A stretch of 64,000 nucleotides of DNA from Tenrec ecaudatus (taxonomy: Eukaryota; Chordata; Mammalia; Afrosoricida; Tenrecidae), in contig NC_134534.1 in the NCBI RefSeq assembly GCF_050624435.1, positions 65,309,501-65,373,500 of the forward strand, in the 5' to 3' direction. Both the position numbers and the translations under genes were made by a program. Shown one piece after another: positions 52,330 to 62,918 of this stretch. A model generated the notes under the pieces. It worked only from the letters and a program-made list of their open reading frames with translations, was not told where the DNA came from and did not search any database. Positions within the stretch are counted from its first letter, which is position 1. Each line of letters starts with the position of its first letter.

Positions 52330-53366
52330 ACAGCAGCAAGCATTCACCTAGAATCAGAATGTGGAATATACGTATTAACATATCTATTCTATGGAAAATG
52401 GGAAGTTGTCAAAATGAAAGAGAATGCATAAAGGTTAACATTCTCGGCCTTCGGGAGCTGATATGAACTAGTATTGGCCATTTTGAATGGGTTCAGAGTC
52501 TAATATACTGAAAATGACGACTTGATAAAGGAACTGGGTCACAGTCATCATCAAAACCATTTCAAGATCTGCCCTGCAGTGTAACGCTGTCAGGGATGGG
52601 AACATATCCATACGCTTGTCAGTAAGACCATTAGCAGAACAATAATTCAAATACATGCCAACTGCTAATACCAAAATGATAAAAAAATCAAAGACTTTTA
52701 TCAACTCCTTCAGTTTGAAATTGACCAAACATGCAATCAAGGTGCATTGAAAATTACTGATGACTTGGAAGCAAAAGTTGGGAACAAAGCAGAGGGATCA
52801 GTAGCTGGAAAATAAGGCTTTTGTGATACATTGGAAAAGCTATGATAGAATTTGAAAATACTTATGGAAAATTCCTTTTAACAACAACATACATTGAAAC
52901 TATTCTTATGGCCCTCACCGGATGAAATACAAAGAAATCAAAATGACTATATTGGTGGAAGGAGACAATGGAAAATCTCAGTCTCCTCAATCACTACAAG
53001 GCCAGGAGCAGACAGCAGAATTGACTATTGTTTGCTCATAATGCAAGCTCAAGTTGAAGCTGCAGAAAATGAAAACAAATCCCCCTGAGTCAGAGCATGA
53101 CTTTCAGTATGCCATATCTGAATTTCGAGACCATCTCAAGAACAGATTTGACACTGGGAACATTAATGACGAGATCAGACAAGTTGTGGGAGAATAACAA
53201 GGATATCATTTGAGAAAAAAAGCAAAATGCCATTTAAAAGGCAGGAAAGAAAGAAGTCTGGAAGGGCCAAAATGGAAGTCAGAAGGCACTCTAACACTTA
53301 ACTCTTGAACATAGATTAGCTAAAGCGAACTGAAGAAGTTATGAGTACAAGCGCTGAACAGAAGGT
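52330..53366 (+). pseudogene. RTE apurinic-like endonuclease remnant
   Basis: Conceptual translation in changing frames recalls the AP-endonuclease domain of RTE proteins. One frame (52894-53088) contains TRPGADSRIDYCLL, which aligns with the family's conserved 'D-H' active-site end, but tyrosine replaces the catalytic histidine. Several stops and frameshifts interrupt the region (for example the TGA after NENKSP at about 53086). It cannot encode an active enzyme. Recognition is from memory of the family. Confidence 0.75.
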
Positions 53367-53796
53367 TTCCAAGAAAGGCGTGTTGTTAGGAGCTATCAAG
53401 TCAGTTCTGAACCACAGAACTCAACTCCTGCACCATCCTCCCAAGTTTTCCTATGTCTGAGCCCATCTTGAAGCCACTGTTATCCATCCATATTCTTGAG
53501 GGCCGTCCTCTTTTCGTCTGCCCCTCCACTGGACCAAACATGGTATCCTTCTCCAGGGACTAAACGCTCCTGACATTATGTCCACAGTATGTAAGGTGAC
53601 GTCTCACCAGCCTCACCTCTGAGGAGCACTCTGGCCTGCTTCTTCCCACACAGATTGCTTTGCCCTTTTTAGTTTGTCTATGGTACTTTCAATATTCTTC
53701 TCCAGCCCCACACTCCAACTGCATCTATTCCTCCTGGGTCTTCCTCATTGAATGTCCAACTTTCACATGCATGTGAAGCAATGAAAAATACCATGG
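53367..53796 (-). mobile_element. second RTE LINE, antisense, first piece
   Basis: Starts with the inverted RTE 3' end ('tgttgttaggagctatcaag' at 53381), followed by 'ccttctccagggactaaacg' (53549), 'ttcaatattcttctccagcc' (53688) and 'ttcacatgcatgtgaagcaa' (53762). It lies inside the plus-strand RTE and is itself interrupted by an LTR at 53797. Confidence 0.88.
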
Positions 53797-54295
53797 TGTG
53801 GTAGTTATATAATGTCCATTTGAGAAGATTATGAGTGAAGGGGTGGAGTCTAGTCTGTCAGTCGGATCATAGCCAATGAGACTTCTGTATGGACATGGTC
53901 TTCTCCTGGGAATTCTGGGAAATCTGGTATTTCCTCCTTGGAGATGGGAGACTCTCTGCTCACACCCTCGGAGACAGTAGCTGACAAGACAAATGGACCC
54001 ACCCTGATGCAGAGACCCCTGCCAGCACTGAGATGCTTCCAATGACTGGGATCCAAAGACTTTCTACCCATGGCCTGTGATTGTCCTGCATTCAGCATCT
54101 TTGCACATGTGTTGTGAGTCTGAAGTGGACTTTATAGATTGGTATCAGACATATGGGCTAGTATCAGATTTATGGAGTTGGACTGGACTGGGTTGGGATG
54201 CTTTCTCAATGTTAAATTGCTCTTGTATGTAAACCTCTTTCTCATACACATATGTGTGTCCATGGATTTGTTTCTCTAGTCTACCCAGACTGACA
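53797..54295 (+). mobile_element. ERVL-type solo LTR inside RTE
   Basis: 499 bp from TGTGGTAGTTATATAATG to CCAGACTGACA. CATGG occurs on both sides (53792-53796 and 54298-54302), fitting the 5-bp duplication of this retrovirus group, with TA left over at 54296-54297. The RTE sequence 'ataccatgg|cttgggtcag' reads through once the LTR is removed. It is related to the LTR at 6605-7117 in opposite orientation. There is no internal viral sequence. Confidence 0.9.
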
Positions 54296-54297
54296 TA

Positions 54298-54740
54298 CAT
54301 GGCTTGGGTCAGAAGCACTGTAGTCCCCAAAGTGACATTCTTGCTTTTCAACACTTTAAAGAAGTCATGTGCAACAGATCTACCCAATGCAATACGTCTT
54401 TTGATCTCTTGACTGCTGCTTCAATGAACATTGATTGCAGATCCAAGCAAGACAAAATCCCTGACAACATTCTATTTTCCATTTATCATGATGTTACCGA
54501 TTGGTCCAATTGTGAGGCTTTGGGTCTTCTTTGCATTAATTAGTAATCCACACTGAAGGCTGTAATCATATGTCTTCATCAGGAAGTGCTTCAAGTCCTC
54601 CTCACTTTCAGCAAGCAAGGTTGTATCATCTGCAGATCACTGGTTGCTAATAAGCCTTCCTCCAATCTTGGTGCCAGATTCTTCTTCATATAATCCAGCT
54701 TCTCTGATGATTTGCTTCAAGTACAGATTGAATAAATATC
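54298..54740 (-). mobile_element. second RTE LINE, antisense, second piece
   Basis: Continues the antisense RTE after the LTR: 'ggcttgggtcagaagcactg' (54301), 'tttgatctcttgactgctgc' (54399), 'atttatcatgatgttaccga' (54481) and 'tgcttcaagtacagattgaa' (54712). The 5' truncation is inside the reverse transcriptase region, where the plus-strand RTE resumes. Confidence 0.88.
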
Positions 54741-54900
54741 TAGAGAAGACAAATCAAAATATTTCAATGCAGTGTGTGAAGAGCTAGAGTTAGAAAACCA
54801 ACAGGGGAGAACATTCTCAGCCCTTCTCAGACTGAAAGAACTGAACAAGGAATTCAAGCCATGAGTTGCAATATCAAAGGATTCTATGAGCAAAAGGGTT
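54741..54900 (+). mobile_element. first RTE LINE, resumed
   Basis: 'ctagagaagacaaatcaaaa' (54740) follows, in a normal RTE, directly after the block that ends at 53366. It continues with 'gagctagagttagaaaacca' (54781) and 'agactgaaagaactgaacaa' (54828) to 'ggattctatgagcaaaaggg'. This proves that 53367-54740 is an insertion within the first RTE. Confidence 0.88.
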
Positions 54901-55082
54901 TTAGGATCCTGATTGCACTGTGTGTTAGGTTGTGCTGCTAAATCAAGGTCAGAGGTTCAAACTACTAGCTGCTCCCGTGAAGATTTATAGCCTTGGAAAC
55001 CCACAGGAGCAGTTCTACATTGCCTGATAGTGTTGCTGTGAGGCGGAATCTGCGTGAGGGCAATGAGTTTGCTTGTTTGGAA
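54901..55082 (+). mobile_element. AfroSINE inside the RTE nest
   Basis: 'aggatcctgattgcactgtg' (54903), 'aggtcagaggttcaaactac' (54946), 'ggaaacccacaggagcagtt' (54995) and 'gagggcaatgagtttgcttg' (55056). Confidence 0.85.
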
Positions 55083-55189
55083 TTACTTGCTAGTATCGTT
55101 TCTGTTCCAGCTGAACTTCATGCTTTATAGGGTGAGTCTGGAGGAGATGAATGCTCTTAGTTTACTTGTCTGAGAATGTTTTAATACTC
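55083..55189 (-). mobile_element. old L1 5'-region fragment (tentative)
   Basis: 'atgctttatagggtgagtct' (55119) and 'cttgtctgagaatgttttaa' (55165) resemble the antisense of an ancient L1 5' region. The L1 at 55496-59830 carries related sequence near 59060. It may be a separate fragment. Confidence 0.4.
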
Positions 55190-55495
55190 TTAGACACATC
55201 TGTCTTGGAAGCAGCAGCCAGAATTCCCCAGAGAAGCATAGATGGTGAGAGTTTGTCTCCCATACTTGGGACACGTTGCTGGGAGAAACCAGGCCCTAGA
55301 GAAGGCCATCCTGCTTTGGAAAGTGGAGGGGCAGTGACACAGAGGAAGGCTCTGAGTGAGATGGACGGACCCTGTGGCTGGAACAATGGGCTCAAACATA
55401 GGATCAACCGGGAGGTTAGCACAGAACCGGGAAGTGTTTCCTTCTGTAGTGCATTTGATTGCTATGAGCTGAAACAACTCAACTGTACCTAAGGA
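55190..55495 (+). mobile_element. RTE LINE 3' end, sense
   Basis: 'cacatctgtcttggaagcag' (55195), 'actgtgtaatcc'-free but clear blocks 'gggacacgttgctgggag' (55268), 'acaatgggctcaaacatagg' (55383) and 'gattgctatgagctgaaaca' (55456), then 'aactcaactgtacctaag'. This is the C-terminal coding part and 3' UTR of RTE and may be the far end of the copy starting at 51940, with the middle deleted. Confidence 0.75.
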
Positions 55496-58400
55496 TAAAG
55501 GCATTGTTGTGGATGTAAGGTGATATCTCACTGTTGTTTTGATTGGCATTTCCTGGGTGACGGTGGTGAGCATTTCCTTGTAGGTTTGCAAGCCATTAGA
55601 GTGTCCTCTGGTGAATTGTTTATTCATGTCCTTTGCCCACCTTTTAATTGGATTATTCTCATCTTTTTTCTAATTTAGGTGTTGCAAAATTCTATAGAAC
55701 TATATTTCAGTAATTAGTTCATTTTCCTCCCAATCCGTGGGCTCTCATTTTACTCTTTTGATGAAGTCTTTCAATATATATAACTTTGTTTTTTTAATAT
55801 GTCCCAGTCATCTATTTTATTTTCCTGAGTCTGCACTTCGTTTATTAGATTTGGTAGTCTGTGAATGCCCTTCAATGGGGCCCTAAAGTTTGTCCCAATT
55901 TTCTCATTGATAATCCTTAAAACTCTGGGGTTTAAATTTAGGTCTGTCATCTATCTTGACTTTATTCTTGGTCATAGGGCAATGTATGGGTCCCGTTTCA
56001 TTCTTTTGCAGATGGAGATCCAATTTTCCCAGCACCATTTGTTGAAGAGGGTGTCTCTTTCCCATGTGATGTTTTTTGGTCCTTCGTCAAAAATCAGTTG
56101 CTTGCAATGGATGCTTTTATTTTGGGAATTTCTCTTCTGTTTCATTGGTCTATGTACCTATCATTGTACCAGAACCAGGCTCCCTGCTGCCACGTGCCCC
56201 CCAACCCGCCTCCCGCACTCGCGCGCGCGCACACACGATTCTGGCTGTGTTTTGAAATGAGGTAGTGCAAGGTCTCCTACTTTGTTGAATTATTTGCTTA
56301 TCTTGGACCATTCCCTTTCCATATGAATTTGGTAGTTTTTCCATTTCTTTAAAGAATGAAGTTGGATTTAGATAGGAATTGTGTTGCATCTGTAATTTGC
56401 TTTAGGTCGTATTGACATTTTCACAATATAAGTTTTCGTATAAATAGGAGATATGCTTCTGTTTGTGTAGTTCTCTTTTGATTTCTTGTAATAATGTTCT
56501 GTAGTTTTCTTTGTAAATGACTTTTGGTTTTCAGTTAGATTTGCTCCTAAGTATCCATCTTTGCATGGCTATTATAAATGGTACTGTGACCTTGATGTGG
56601 TTTGCAGAGCTCTATTCATTGGTATATGCTTATCCAATAGATTTCAGCTTGTTAATCTTGTATCTTGCTGCGATACCAAATCCCTGAATTGATTCCAACA
56701 GTCTTTTTTGTGGAGTCCTTGGGGATCTCTCTCTATAAAATTTTATTATCTGCAAATAGTGAGAGTTTCACTTCTTTGCCCAATTGTTCCCTTGATTTCT
56801 TTTTGTTGTCTAATAGCTTTGGCTAGGACTTCTCACACAATGCTGGATAAGTGTGATGATTGGGGGCATCCTTGTATAGTTCCTGTTCTCAGGGGAAATG
56901 TTTTCAGTTTTCCCCATTGAATGTGATGTTAGCTGTTGGAATTTCATACATGGTCTTTATTATGTTGGGGAATTTCCCTTTTATTCCTATTTTACTGAGT
57001 GTTTTTAGAATCAGAAATGGGTATTAGATATGGTCAAATGTGTTTTTTGCATCTATTGATATGCTCATGTGATTATAATTCTTTGTCTTGTTTATGTGGA
57101 GAGTACTTAGATTTTTAAAAAACTTTATTTGAGCCAGCTTTGCATCCCTGGCATAAATTCCACGTGGTAAGGATAAATTATTATTTTTATATGTTAATGG
57201 GTTCAATTGACTAGCATTTTTGCATTTATGTTTATGAGGGATCTTGTCTGTGGTTTTCTATTTTTGTGGGGTTTTTCCTGGTTTAGTATCATAGAATGAG
57301 CTTGGCAGTTTGCTGTCCTTTACTATATTCTGGAATAGTTTGTGTAGGACTGGTGACAGCTCTTTATGGAATATTTGGTAGAATTCCCTTCTGAAGCCAT
57401 CTAGTCCTAGGATTGTCTTGATTGGAAGTTTCTTGATGATCTCCTCTATCACTTCTTCTATTGTGAGTCTGTTGAGGTTTTCTACAGCCATATGTGCTAA
57501 TTTGGGTGGATGGTGTATTTCTAGGTGTTTGTCTATTAATTCTAGATTATCAAAATTGTGAGAGCACAGTATTTTGTAGTACTATGCTATTATTCTTTTC
57601 TTTTGAATCTGTTGTGATATCACCCTTTTCATCTCTAACTCTAAATACGTGTATCTTCTGTTTCTTTTGTTAAGTTTGCATAGGTTTATCCATTTTGTTA
57701 ATCCTTTCCAAAAAAACAATTTCTTGTCTTGTTGCCTTTTTTCATTGTCTGTCTGTTTTCCATTTCATCTATTTCTGCTCCAATCTTTCTGATTTCTTTT
57801 CTTCTGTTACTAAGGTGCTATGTTGTTCCCCTTTGCCAGTTGTTGGATGTGTTGTGTGGTTTTAATTTTGGATTTCTCCTCATTTTCCACGTGTGCATTA
57901 ATTGTTATAAGTTGCCCTCTGATAACTGCTTTTGCTGTGTCTCAAAGAATTTTGTATATTGTGTTATCATTCTCATTTGTTTCAAGGAATTTAAAAATTT
58001 CATTCCTTATTTGGCCGATTACCCAGTCATTTTTCAGTAGTGTTGTTCAGTGTCCATGTTTCCATCTTTATGTTCCTTGTTCTCTGAATGTTGATTTCCA
58101 GTTTTACAGTGTTCTGATCTGAGAAAGTGAATTGTAGAAGCTCAATTATTTTTAATTGGTTAAGGTTTGCTTTATAGCCTAACATGTGATCTGTCCTAGA
58201 GTACGCATTCTATGTGTGAGAGAGGAATGTAGGTGGTACTGTTGTCGGGGAGAATGTTCTGAATATATCTAAGAGATGGAACTGGTTAATTGTGATGTAT
58301 GAGATCTAGTACTTGATTGTGTGGTTCAGTTCTTCTGTTTCTTTATTGAGTTTTGTCCTGATCAGTTGTCTTTCCTGGAGAATGGCTTGTTGAATCTCCT

Positions 58401-58870
58401 ATGAATATTGTTGAGCTGTTTATTTCAACTCTACGATGATTTGATTGATGTATTTAGAGGGTCTTTCATTGTGCGTGTGTGTGTTTATTATGGTTTTATG
58501 TTCCTGGTATATTGCTACCTTAGTCAATATGTAGTGTCCATTCTTGCCTCTCATTATGTTACTTGCTTTGAAGTCCATTTTATCAGAGACTAATAGTACC
58601 ACTCCTGCCTTTTATAGTTTCCATTGGCTTGGTTTTTGTTTTTTTTTTTGCCATCCTTTGATTTTTAATTAATTTTGCCTTTGCGGTTAAGATGTATCTC
58701 TTGTAGGCAGCAAATAAATGGCTATTATTTTCTAATCCAGTCTGTTACTCTCTATCTTTTGATTGGTACATTTACTCCATTGACATTCAGTGCCACTATT
58801 GATAAACATGGATTTGTTGCTTTTATTTTACTATAATTATTGGTTTGTAGTTTTTTGTGTGTGCGTGTGG
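55496..58870 (-). pseudogene. L1 ORF2 pseudogene with a mutated active site
   Basis: Minus-strand fragments include the endonuclease region at 58420-58602, 'PIKTILGLDGFRREFYQIFH' (57258-57491, reverse transcriptase finger/palm) and ISIDAKNTFDHI (57024-57206). The catalytic F-A-D-D box reads F-A-D-N at 56745-56756, so one metal-binding aspartate is asparagine. Many stops and frameshifts separate the fragments. A GC-rich expansion at 56180-56238 interrupts the C-terminal part. The protein cannot be made or active. Confidence 0.88.
56180..56238. repeat. GC-rich and (CG)n/(CA)n insert in L1
   Basis: About 60 bp of C-rich sequence ending in ACTCGCGCGCGCGCACACAC interrupts otherwise AT-rich L1 coding sequence. 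It contains five consecutive CG steps, rare in methylated mammalian DNA, and can form Z-DNA. Confidence 0.8.
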
Positions 58871-59830
58871 TTTCATTGGTGTCTTTGTTTCTCCTCTAAT
58901 TCTGTGCTGTGTAAACTCCTCTCATTGTATTGGTTTCTGGGTGGTGCTGTCCTGTGTGATAGTCTCAGGTTTGTCTGCTGTTATTATTGATTTTCTCTGC
59001 CCATAGTGATCCAGTTATTTTTATTTTTAATATTTTAAAATTCTGGTACTTTTTATGCGTTCCTTTAGTTTTTGCTCATCTGGGAATACCTTTATTTCTC
59101 CATTGTATTTTGCTGGACATAAGATTCTTGGTTGGCAGGTTTTTTGTTTTCAGGATTTTATGTATGTCACGCCATTCTCTTCTTGTCTGCAGTTTCTCAT
59201 GAGACAGCCGAGCTTTCTTCATTGGTGGTTTTCCTTTGTAGGTAGACTGTTCATGTTCCCCTAGGATTCACTCCCTTTTCTTGAAATTGGAGAGTTTATG
59301 ATAAGTTGTGAGATTTTCCTTTGTGGTATCTGCTATTTGGAGTCCTCCCAGATTCTTGAATACTTATTTTCTCCTCCTTTGTGATGCTGGCAGAATTTCC
59401 CCCCATGATTTCTTATACTATTCTCCCTGTAGATTTGTTTTTTCTTTTCTTGCTCTGGAATCATGGAGAGACCTGGATTATTCCTCTTGAGAGTGTCCCA
59501 TATCATTCGCAAGCTTTTCTGGATTCCTTCACCTTCTTGTTATTGCTCATTGTTCCTCTCATTAGTTGTGATCAGATTGCTTATCTTTGAGCTTACTGAT
59601 GCTTTTTTTTTTTTCTTCCATTCTTTTTCTTGGGTCTTTTACTGCATTGCCATATTCTGTCATCTCATTGCTTACCTTCTTGGATTCCTTTTGGTTTTGA
59701 AGATTAGTTTTCAATTTTTTCCATTGTTCTCAAGTGTTCCCTATATTTTTTTGAAGGGATCTAAATGCCACAATTCTGAGTTCTCTTTCTAGTAGTTATA
59801 GGGCCTCTTTCTGGGAATACGCCATTAAGT

Positions 59831-60424
59831 TTGGGTGATTTCTGGTTATTTGTGGGGTCCTACAGTTGCTTGCTGTTTCAGTGGCGCCATGGTACGTCTA
59901 TTAGTGATGTGTGAGCTGCTGGGTCATTGGTAGTTGGCTCTGCCTAATGATAGCAGCCGGAAAACATAGAGTGGTGAAATAAAAGAGAGAGATGAATGGA
60001 TATGTGCAGAAAGTGTAGGGGTAGAAGTTAGAGGATAAAATAAAATGATAAGAAAATGATGATGATAATAATAAGTGGCCACCTGAGTAGGTTTGTGGGA
60101 GTAGATTTGAAGAGAAGGAGAGGGTGACCCGAAATAGAATGGTTGGGGCAGGAGAAAAGTGTAAGGAATATTCCAGTAAGAAGGGGATTTATGTATGTAC
60201 ACATTTAGAAGCAGTAGAATTAAATGAGAAAAGAATAAGAGAGGAGGGTAAGAAGATAAAAGAAGAAAAATTGTTGATGTGCAGAGGAGAGGAGAGAAAA
60301 AGGAGACAAAAGCCGAGTGTTTGGCTTGGCTGTAGGTGCTGTAGTCCTTCAATAGTGGCTGGGTTCTTTCCGTGCTTGTTATCTGGAGCCCATGTGCCCC
60401 AACTCTCTATAAGTTTATGGTTTA
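59831..60424. other. purine-rich plus strand, probable L1 5' end or flank
   Basis: From about 59960 to 60320 the plus strand is strongly purine-rich (GA and AA steps). Overlapping frames of 142 codons (minus, 59924-60352) and 144 codons (plus, 60124-60558) exist only because of this composition. It may be the pyrimidine-rich (sense-strand) 5' UTR of the adjoining L1. I could not confirm a family. Confidence 0.4.
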
Positions 60425-60530
60425 ACCACCACCATAGTCTTTGTTACTGTAGCTTAGTAGTGAGTTTGGAAATCAGGAAACATGAATCTTTAACTTTGCT
60501 CCTTTTCAGTATTGTTTCAGCTGTTGCTAG
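60425..60530 (-). mobile_element. old L1 ORF2 fragment
   Basis: 'gtagcttagtagtgagtttg' (60449) and 'gtattgtttcagctgttgct' (60510) are the antisense of a conserved L1 ORF2 segment (the 'tactacaaagcta' region). It is about 100 bp long. Confidence 0.6.
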
Positions 60531-61032
60531 GAAGCTTCTGGGAAATGACATCACTTGAATGTAAGAGTCATAAAACAAGATACTATTTCTTCTTCCTATT
60601 CAGGTCTTGTCTAAGTCTCACTGAACTCACTGCCATCGAGTCAACCACTGAAATAGCTGCATCAACTCGTAATAATTTGAAGATGATGCCACTATGGCAG
60701 ATGGTAGAGCAGAAACACAGAGGATACTGTTATGCAGCTACATTAAATATCCAGAACCCAGCCCTTTTCAGCCTTCCTGATTTATGAGATAACAAATTTC
60801 CTAATTGCTTAAGCCAATTTGAGTGTTGTGTAGTACAGACAAAAGCACCTTTAAACCATAGAGAAGATTGTGGAATCTTAGTTCGTTATTGATAAATGGA
60901 AGCTCCAGCAACTAAAACTCAGCTAGAATTTTGTTTTAAAGAAGATGTGATTTTTATCCTACATTTACTATTCTTAAGGTATAATTGGCATGCTTTACTT
61001 TTTATTTTTAAAATATTTCAAACCTTGGTGTT
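60531..61032. other. mostly single-copy; AfroSINE scrap at 60625
   Basis: 'gaactcactgccatcgagtc' (60624) is an exact-looking piece of the antisense AfroSINE/RTE tail of about 30 bp. The rest of a SINE is not recognisable. Otherwise nothing is recognised. Confidence 0.45.
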
Positions 61033-61496
61033 ACTAAACCCAGGGACAAGGGAACAGTGAGTGATCCAAAATTTATGATGAGGAGGGTATAGCAGGCCTG
61101 GTAGGACTTGATCAAGGGCAATGTAACCAAGAAGAATTACTAAAACTCAAATGAAGGCTGAACATGATAGTGGGACAAGAGGAAAGTAAAAGGAAATAGA
61201 GGAAGGAACTAGGAGGCAAAGGGCATTTACAGAAGTCTAAATACAAGCATGTACATATGTAAATATATTTATATATGATGATGAGGAAATAGATCTATGT
61301 GCATATATTTATAGGTTTAGTATGAAGATTACAGATGGACATTGGGCCTCTACTCAAATACTCCCTCAATACAAGAATATATTGTTCTATTAACCTGGCA
61401 TTCCATGATGCTCACCTTCCCAACACAATTGCTAAAGATAAAGCGGGTGCATAAGCAAATGTGGTGAAGAAAGCTGATGGTGCTTGGCTATCAAAA
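61033..61496 (+). mobile_element. L1 LINE, internal 3' UTR piece
   Basis: Sense L1 3' UTR: 'aacccagggacaagggaaca' (61039), 'aaatagaggaaggaactagg' (61193), 'gcatgtacatatgtaaatat' (61247) and 'gtgcataagcaaatgtggtg' (61448). It ends abruptly at 'gcttggctatcaaaa', where mariner sequence begins. The 3' end of the L1 is missing. Confidence 0.88.
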
Positions 61497-61830
61497 CAAT
61501 ACACCTGCTCACATAGCCATTTTGGTGTGCCAGTTTTTGGCAAAAAAAACCTGCATGCCTCTCTTGCTCCTGACTCACTTGACCTCATTTTGTGCAACTT
61601 CTTTTGTTTTCATGCTTGAAAATGGACATGAAAAGACAGTTTTTGATGAAGTAGAAGAGGTCAAGAAAAAATTGAGGGAGATGCTGTCAGCCATGCAAAT
61701 GAACGAATTTGAAAAATCTTTCCAAGAATGGAATCATAGATTTGACAAGTGTATTAAGTCAATGGAGAGTATTTGAAGGCGATAAAGTTGTTTTGTAACA
61801 AATCAAATACATAATTTTGAAAAAAATTCT
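61497..61830 (+). pseudogene. mariner transposase C-terminal remnant
   Basis: The conceptual protein NNTPAHIAILVCQFLAKK at 61495-61550 matches the mariner 'D-N-A-P-A-H' motif region, with N where the catalytic aspartate is expected. After a frameshift, S-L-D-L-I-L-C-N corresponds to 'S-P-D-L-A-P-C-D'. The C-terminus has VEEVKKKL, then FEKSFQEWNHRFDKCIKS. This is the last third of a mariner-family (D,D34D) transposase. The N-terminal DNA-binding part is absent. Confidence 0.8.
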
Positions 61831-61914
61831 GGGTTTTTTTTTGCTACCCCCATTGTCTATAGACATGTATTATACACATATACACATACACATATACATG
61901 TACATAAACACATA

Positions 61915-61990
61915 CAAAGGGGCTTCAAAATTTTATGGAAAACCATTCTTAAGGTTATTTTTCTATGGAATTTTTGAAGCTTCTTTATGA
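61915..61990. mobile_element. mariner-type MITE, 76 bp
   Basis: Left 'aaggggcttcaaaattttat' and the reverse complement of right 'ttctatggaatttttgaagc' form imperfect inverted ends, flanked by TA (61913-61914 and 61991-61992). It is the same family as 12099-12179. It lies 85 bp after the mariner transposase remnant. Confidence 0.75.
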
Positions 61991-61992
61991 TA

Positions 61993-62654
61993 TATATGTA
62001 CATATTTGAATATATACACACATACATATGTATAATTTTTAACCTTTTGAGAATAAACTACAGACATCATGAATGTTAGCCCCGATATATTTCTATGTGT
62101 ATCCCTTAAAAACAAGAATTGCTTTACGTACTACTGCACAATTATGACATTTAAAAAATGTAACATCAAAAAACATGGGCCCTATGTACATTTCACTAAT
62201 TGTCCTAATACTACTTATAGCACTACTTTTGTATTGACAAAAATCAATTAATTCTGCTTGGTTGTCATATTGTTTAGTTTCCTTTAATCTGGAGTAGTTC
62301 CTTAGCTTTTTACTTGCATGACAATATATTTTCAGGAGAATGTATCAGTTGTTTAGTAGAATTTTCTTAATTTAGTTGTATCTAGTACTTCACTCATGAG
62401 CCTCAGCATTTTAGGCATGTATTCTACAGAGCTGATGCTGTGTCTTCAATGCATCATATCAGGAGGGACATATTTCTTATCATTGGTGATATGGACTTTA
62501 ATTGCTTAATGGTGGAGTCTGTTTCAGCTCATTTTATGGAGCCATGCATAAGCTTTTGGTGGAACAGAGAATCGCCTTTCTCACATGATTTGTGGGCTAC
62601 ACTGAGTCATTCCTACAGTTTCCTGTGTCAACGTTGAACTCCTGAGACCTTCGA
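61993..62654. other. single-copy AT-rich DNA
   Basis: No repeat or gene is recognised. Overlapping frames of 60 and 65 codons lack motifs. Confidence 0.4.
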
Positions 62655-62756
62655 TAAGATTGAAGACACTGAACTGCTAACCACACAGCAGTTCGAACCC
62701 ACTAGATGTTCCATGGGAGAAAAATGAGACTGTCTACTCCCATAAAGATTTAAATC
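62655..62756 (+). mobile_element. AfroSINE, 5' half
   Basis: 'actgaactgctaaccacaca' (62669), 'gcagttcgaacccactagat' (62689, with an intact box-B-like GTTCGAACCC) and 'gtctactcccataaagattt'. Interrupted at AAAGATTTAAATC by an L1. Confidence 0.85.
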
Positions 62757-62918
62757 AATTCATGGCCGGGAGGATGAGAAGCTGATATTAAGAGCTCAAG
62801 TAGAAAGCAAGTGTTTTGAGAATGATGAGGGCAACAAATGTGCAGTTGTGCTTGACACAATGGATGGATATATGGATTGTGATAAGAACTGTACAAGCCC
62901 CCAACAAAATGATTTTAA
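62757..62918 (+). mobile_element. very short L1 3' end inserted in AfroSINE
   Basis: 162 bp of L1 tail ('gagaagctgatattaagagc' to 'caagcccccaacaaaatgat'). The 13-bp target duplication AAAGATTTAAATC at 62744-62756 and 62919-62931 is exact. Confidence 0.95.

Larger units (their letters stand above)
51940..53366 (+). mobile_element. RTE-clade LINE, 5' part, sense
   Basis: The copy starts in the RTE 5' region and runs through the endonuclease region. Blocks include 'gttcatctagtgacacgaat' (52190 and 52251), 'tattggccattttgaatggg' (52473), 'tgaaattgaccaaacatgca' (52715) and 'caaggccaggagcagacagc' (52996). It stops at 'ctgaacagaaggtttccaag' (53356), where another RTE is inserted, and resumes at 54741. 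Confidence 0.88.
55496..59830 (-). mobile_element. old L1 LINE, nearly full coding length, 3' UTR missing
   Basis: Antisense L1 over 4.3 kb: ORF2 C-terminal part at 55500-56400, reverse transcriptase at 56400-57500, endonuclease at about 58400-58870, then the region upstream of ORF2 (59000-59830, with 'taagattcttggttggcagg' near 59121). It is AT-rich and belongs to an older subfamily than the long-3'-UTR L1. The 3' UTR and poly(A) end are absent on the RTE side. Confidence 0.88.

Noticed and set aside
53797-54295. Possible intact endogenous retrovirus
   Set aside because: Only a solo LTR is present. No gag, pol or env-like sequence adjoins this LTR or the one at 6605-7117.
55190-55627. 145-codon minus-strand frame
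   Set aside because: It is antisense to the RTE 3' end and continues into the old L1, so it spans two unrelated elements.
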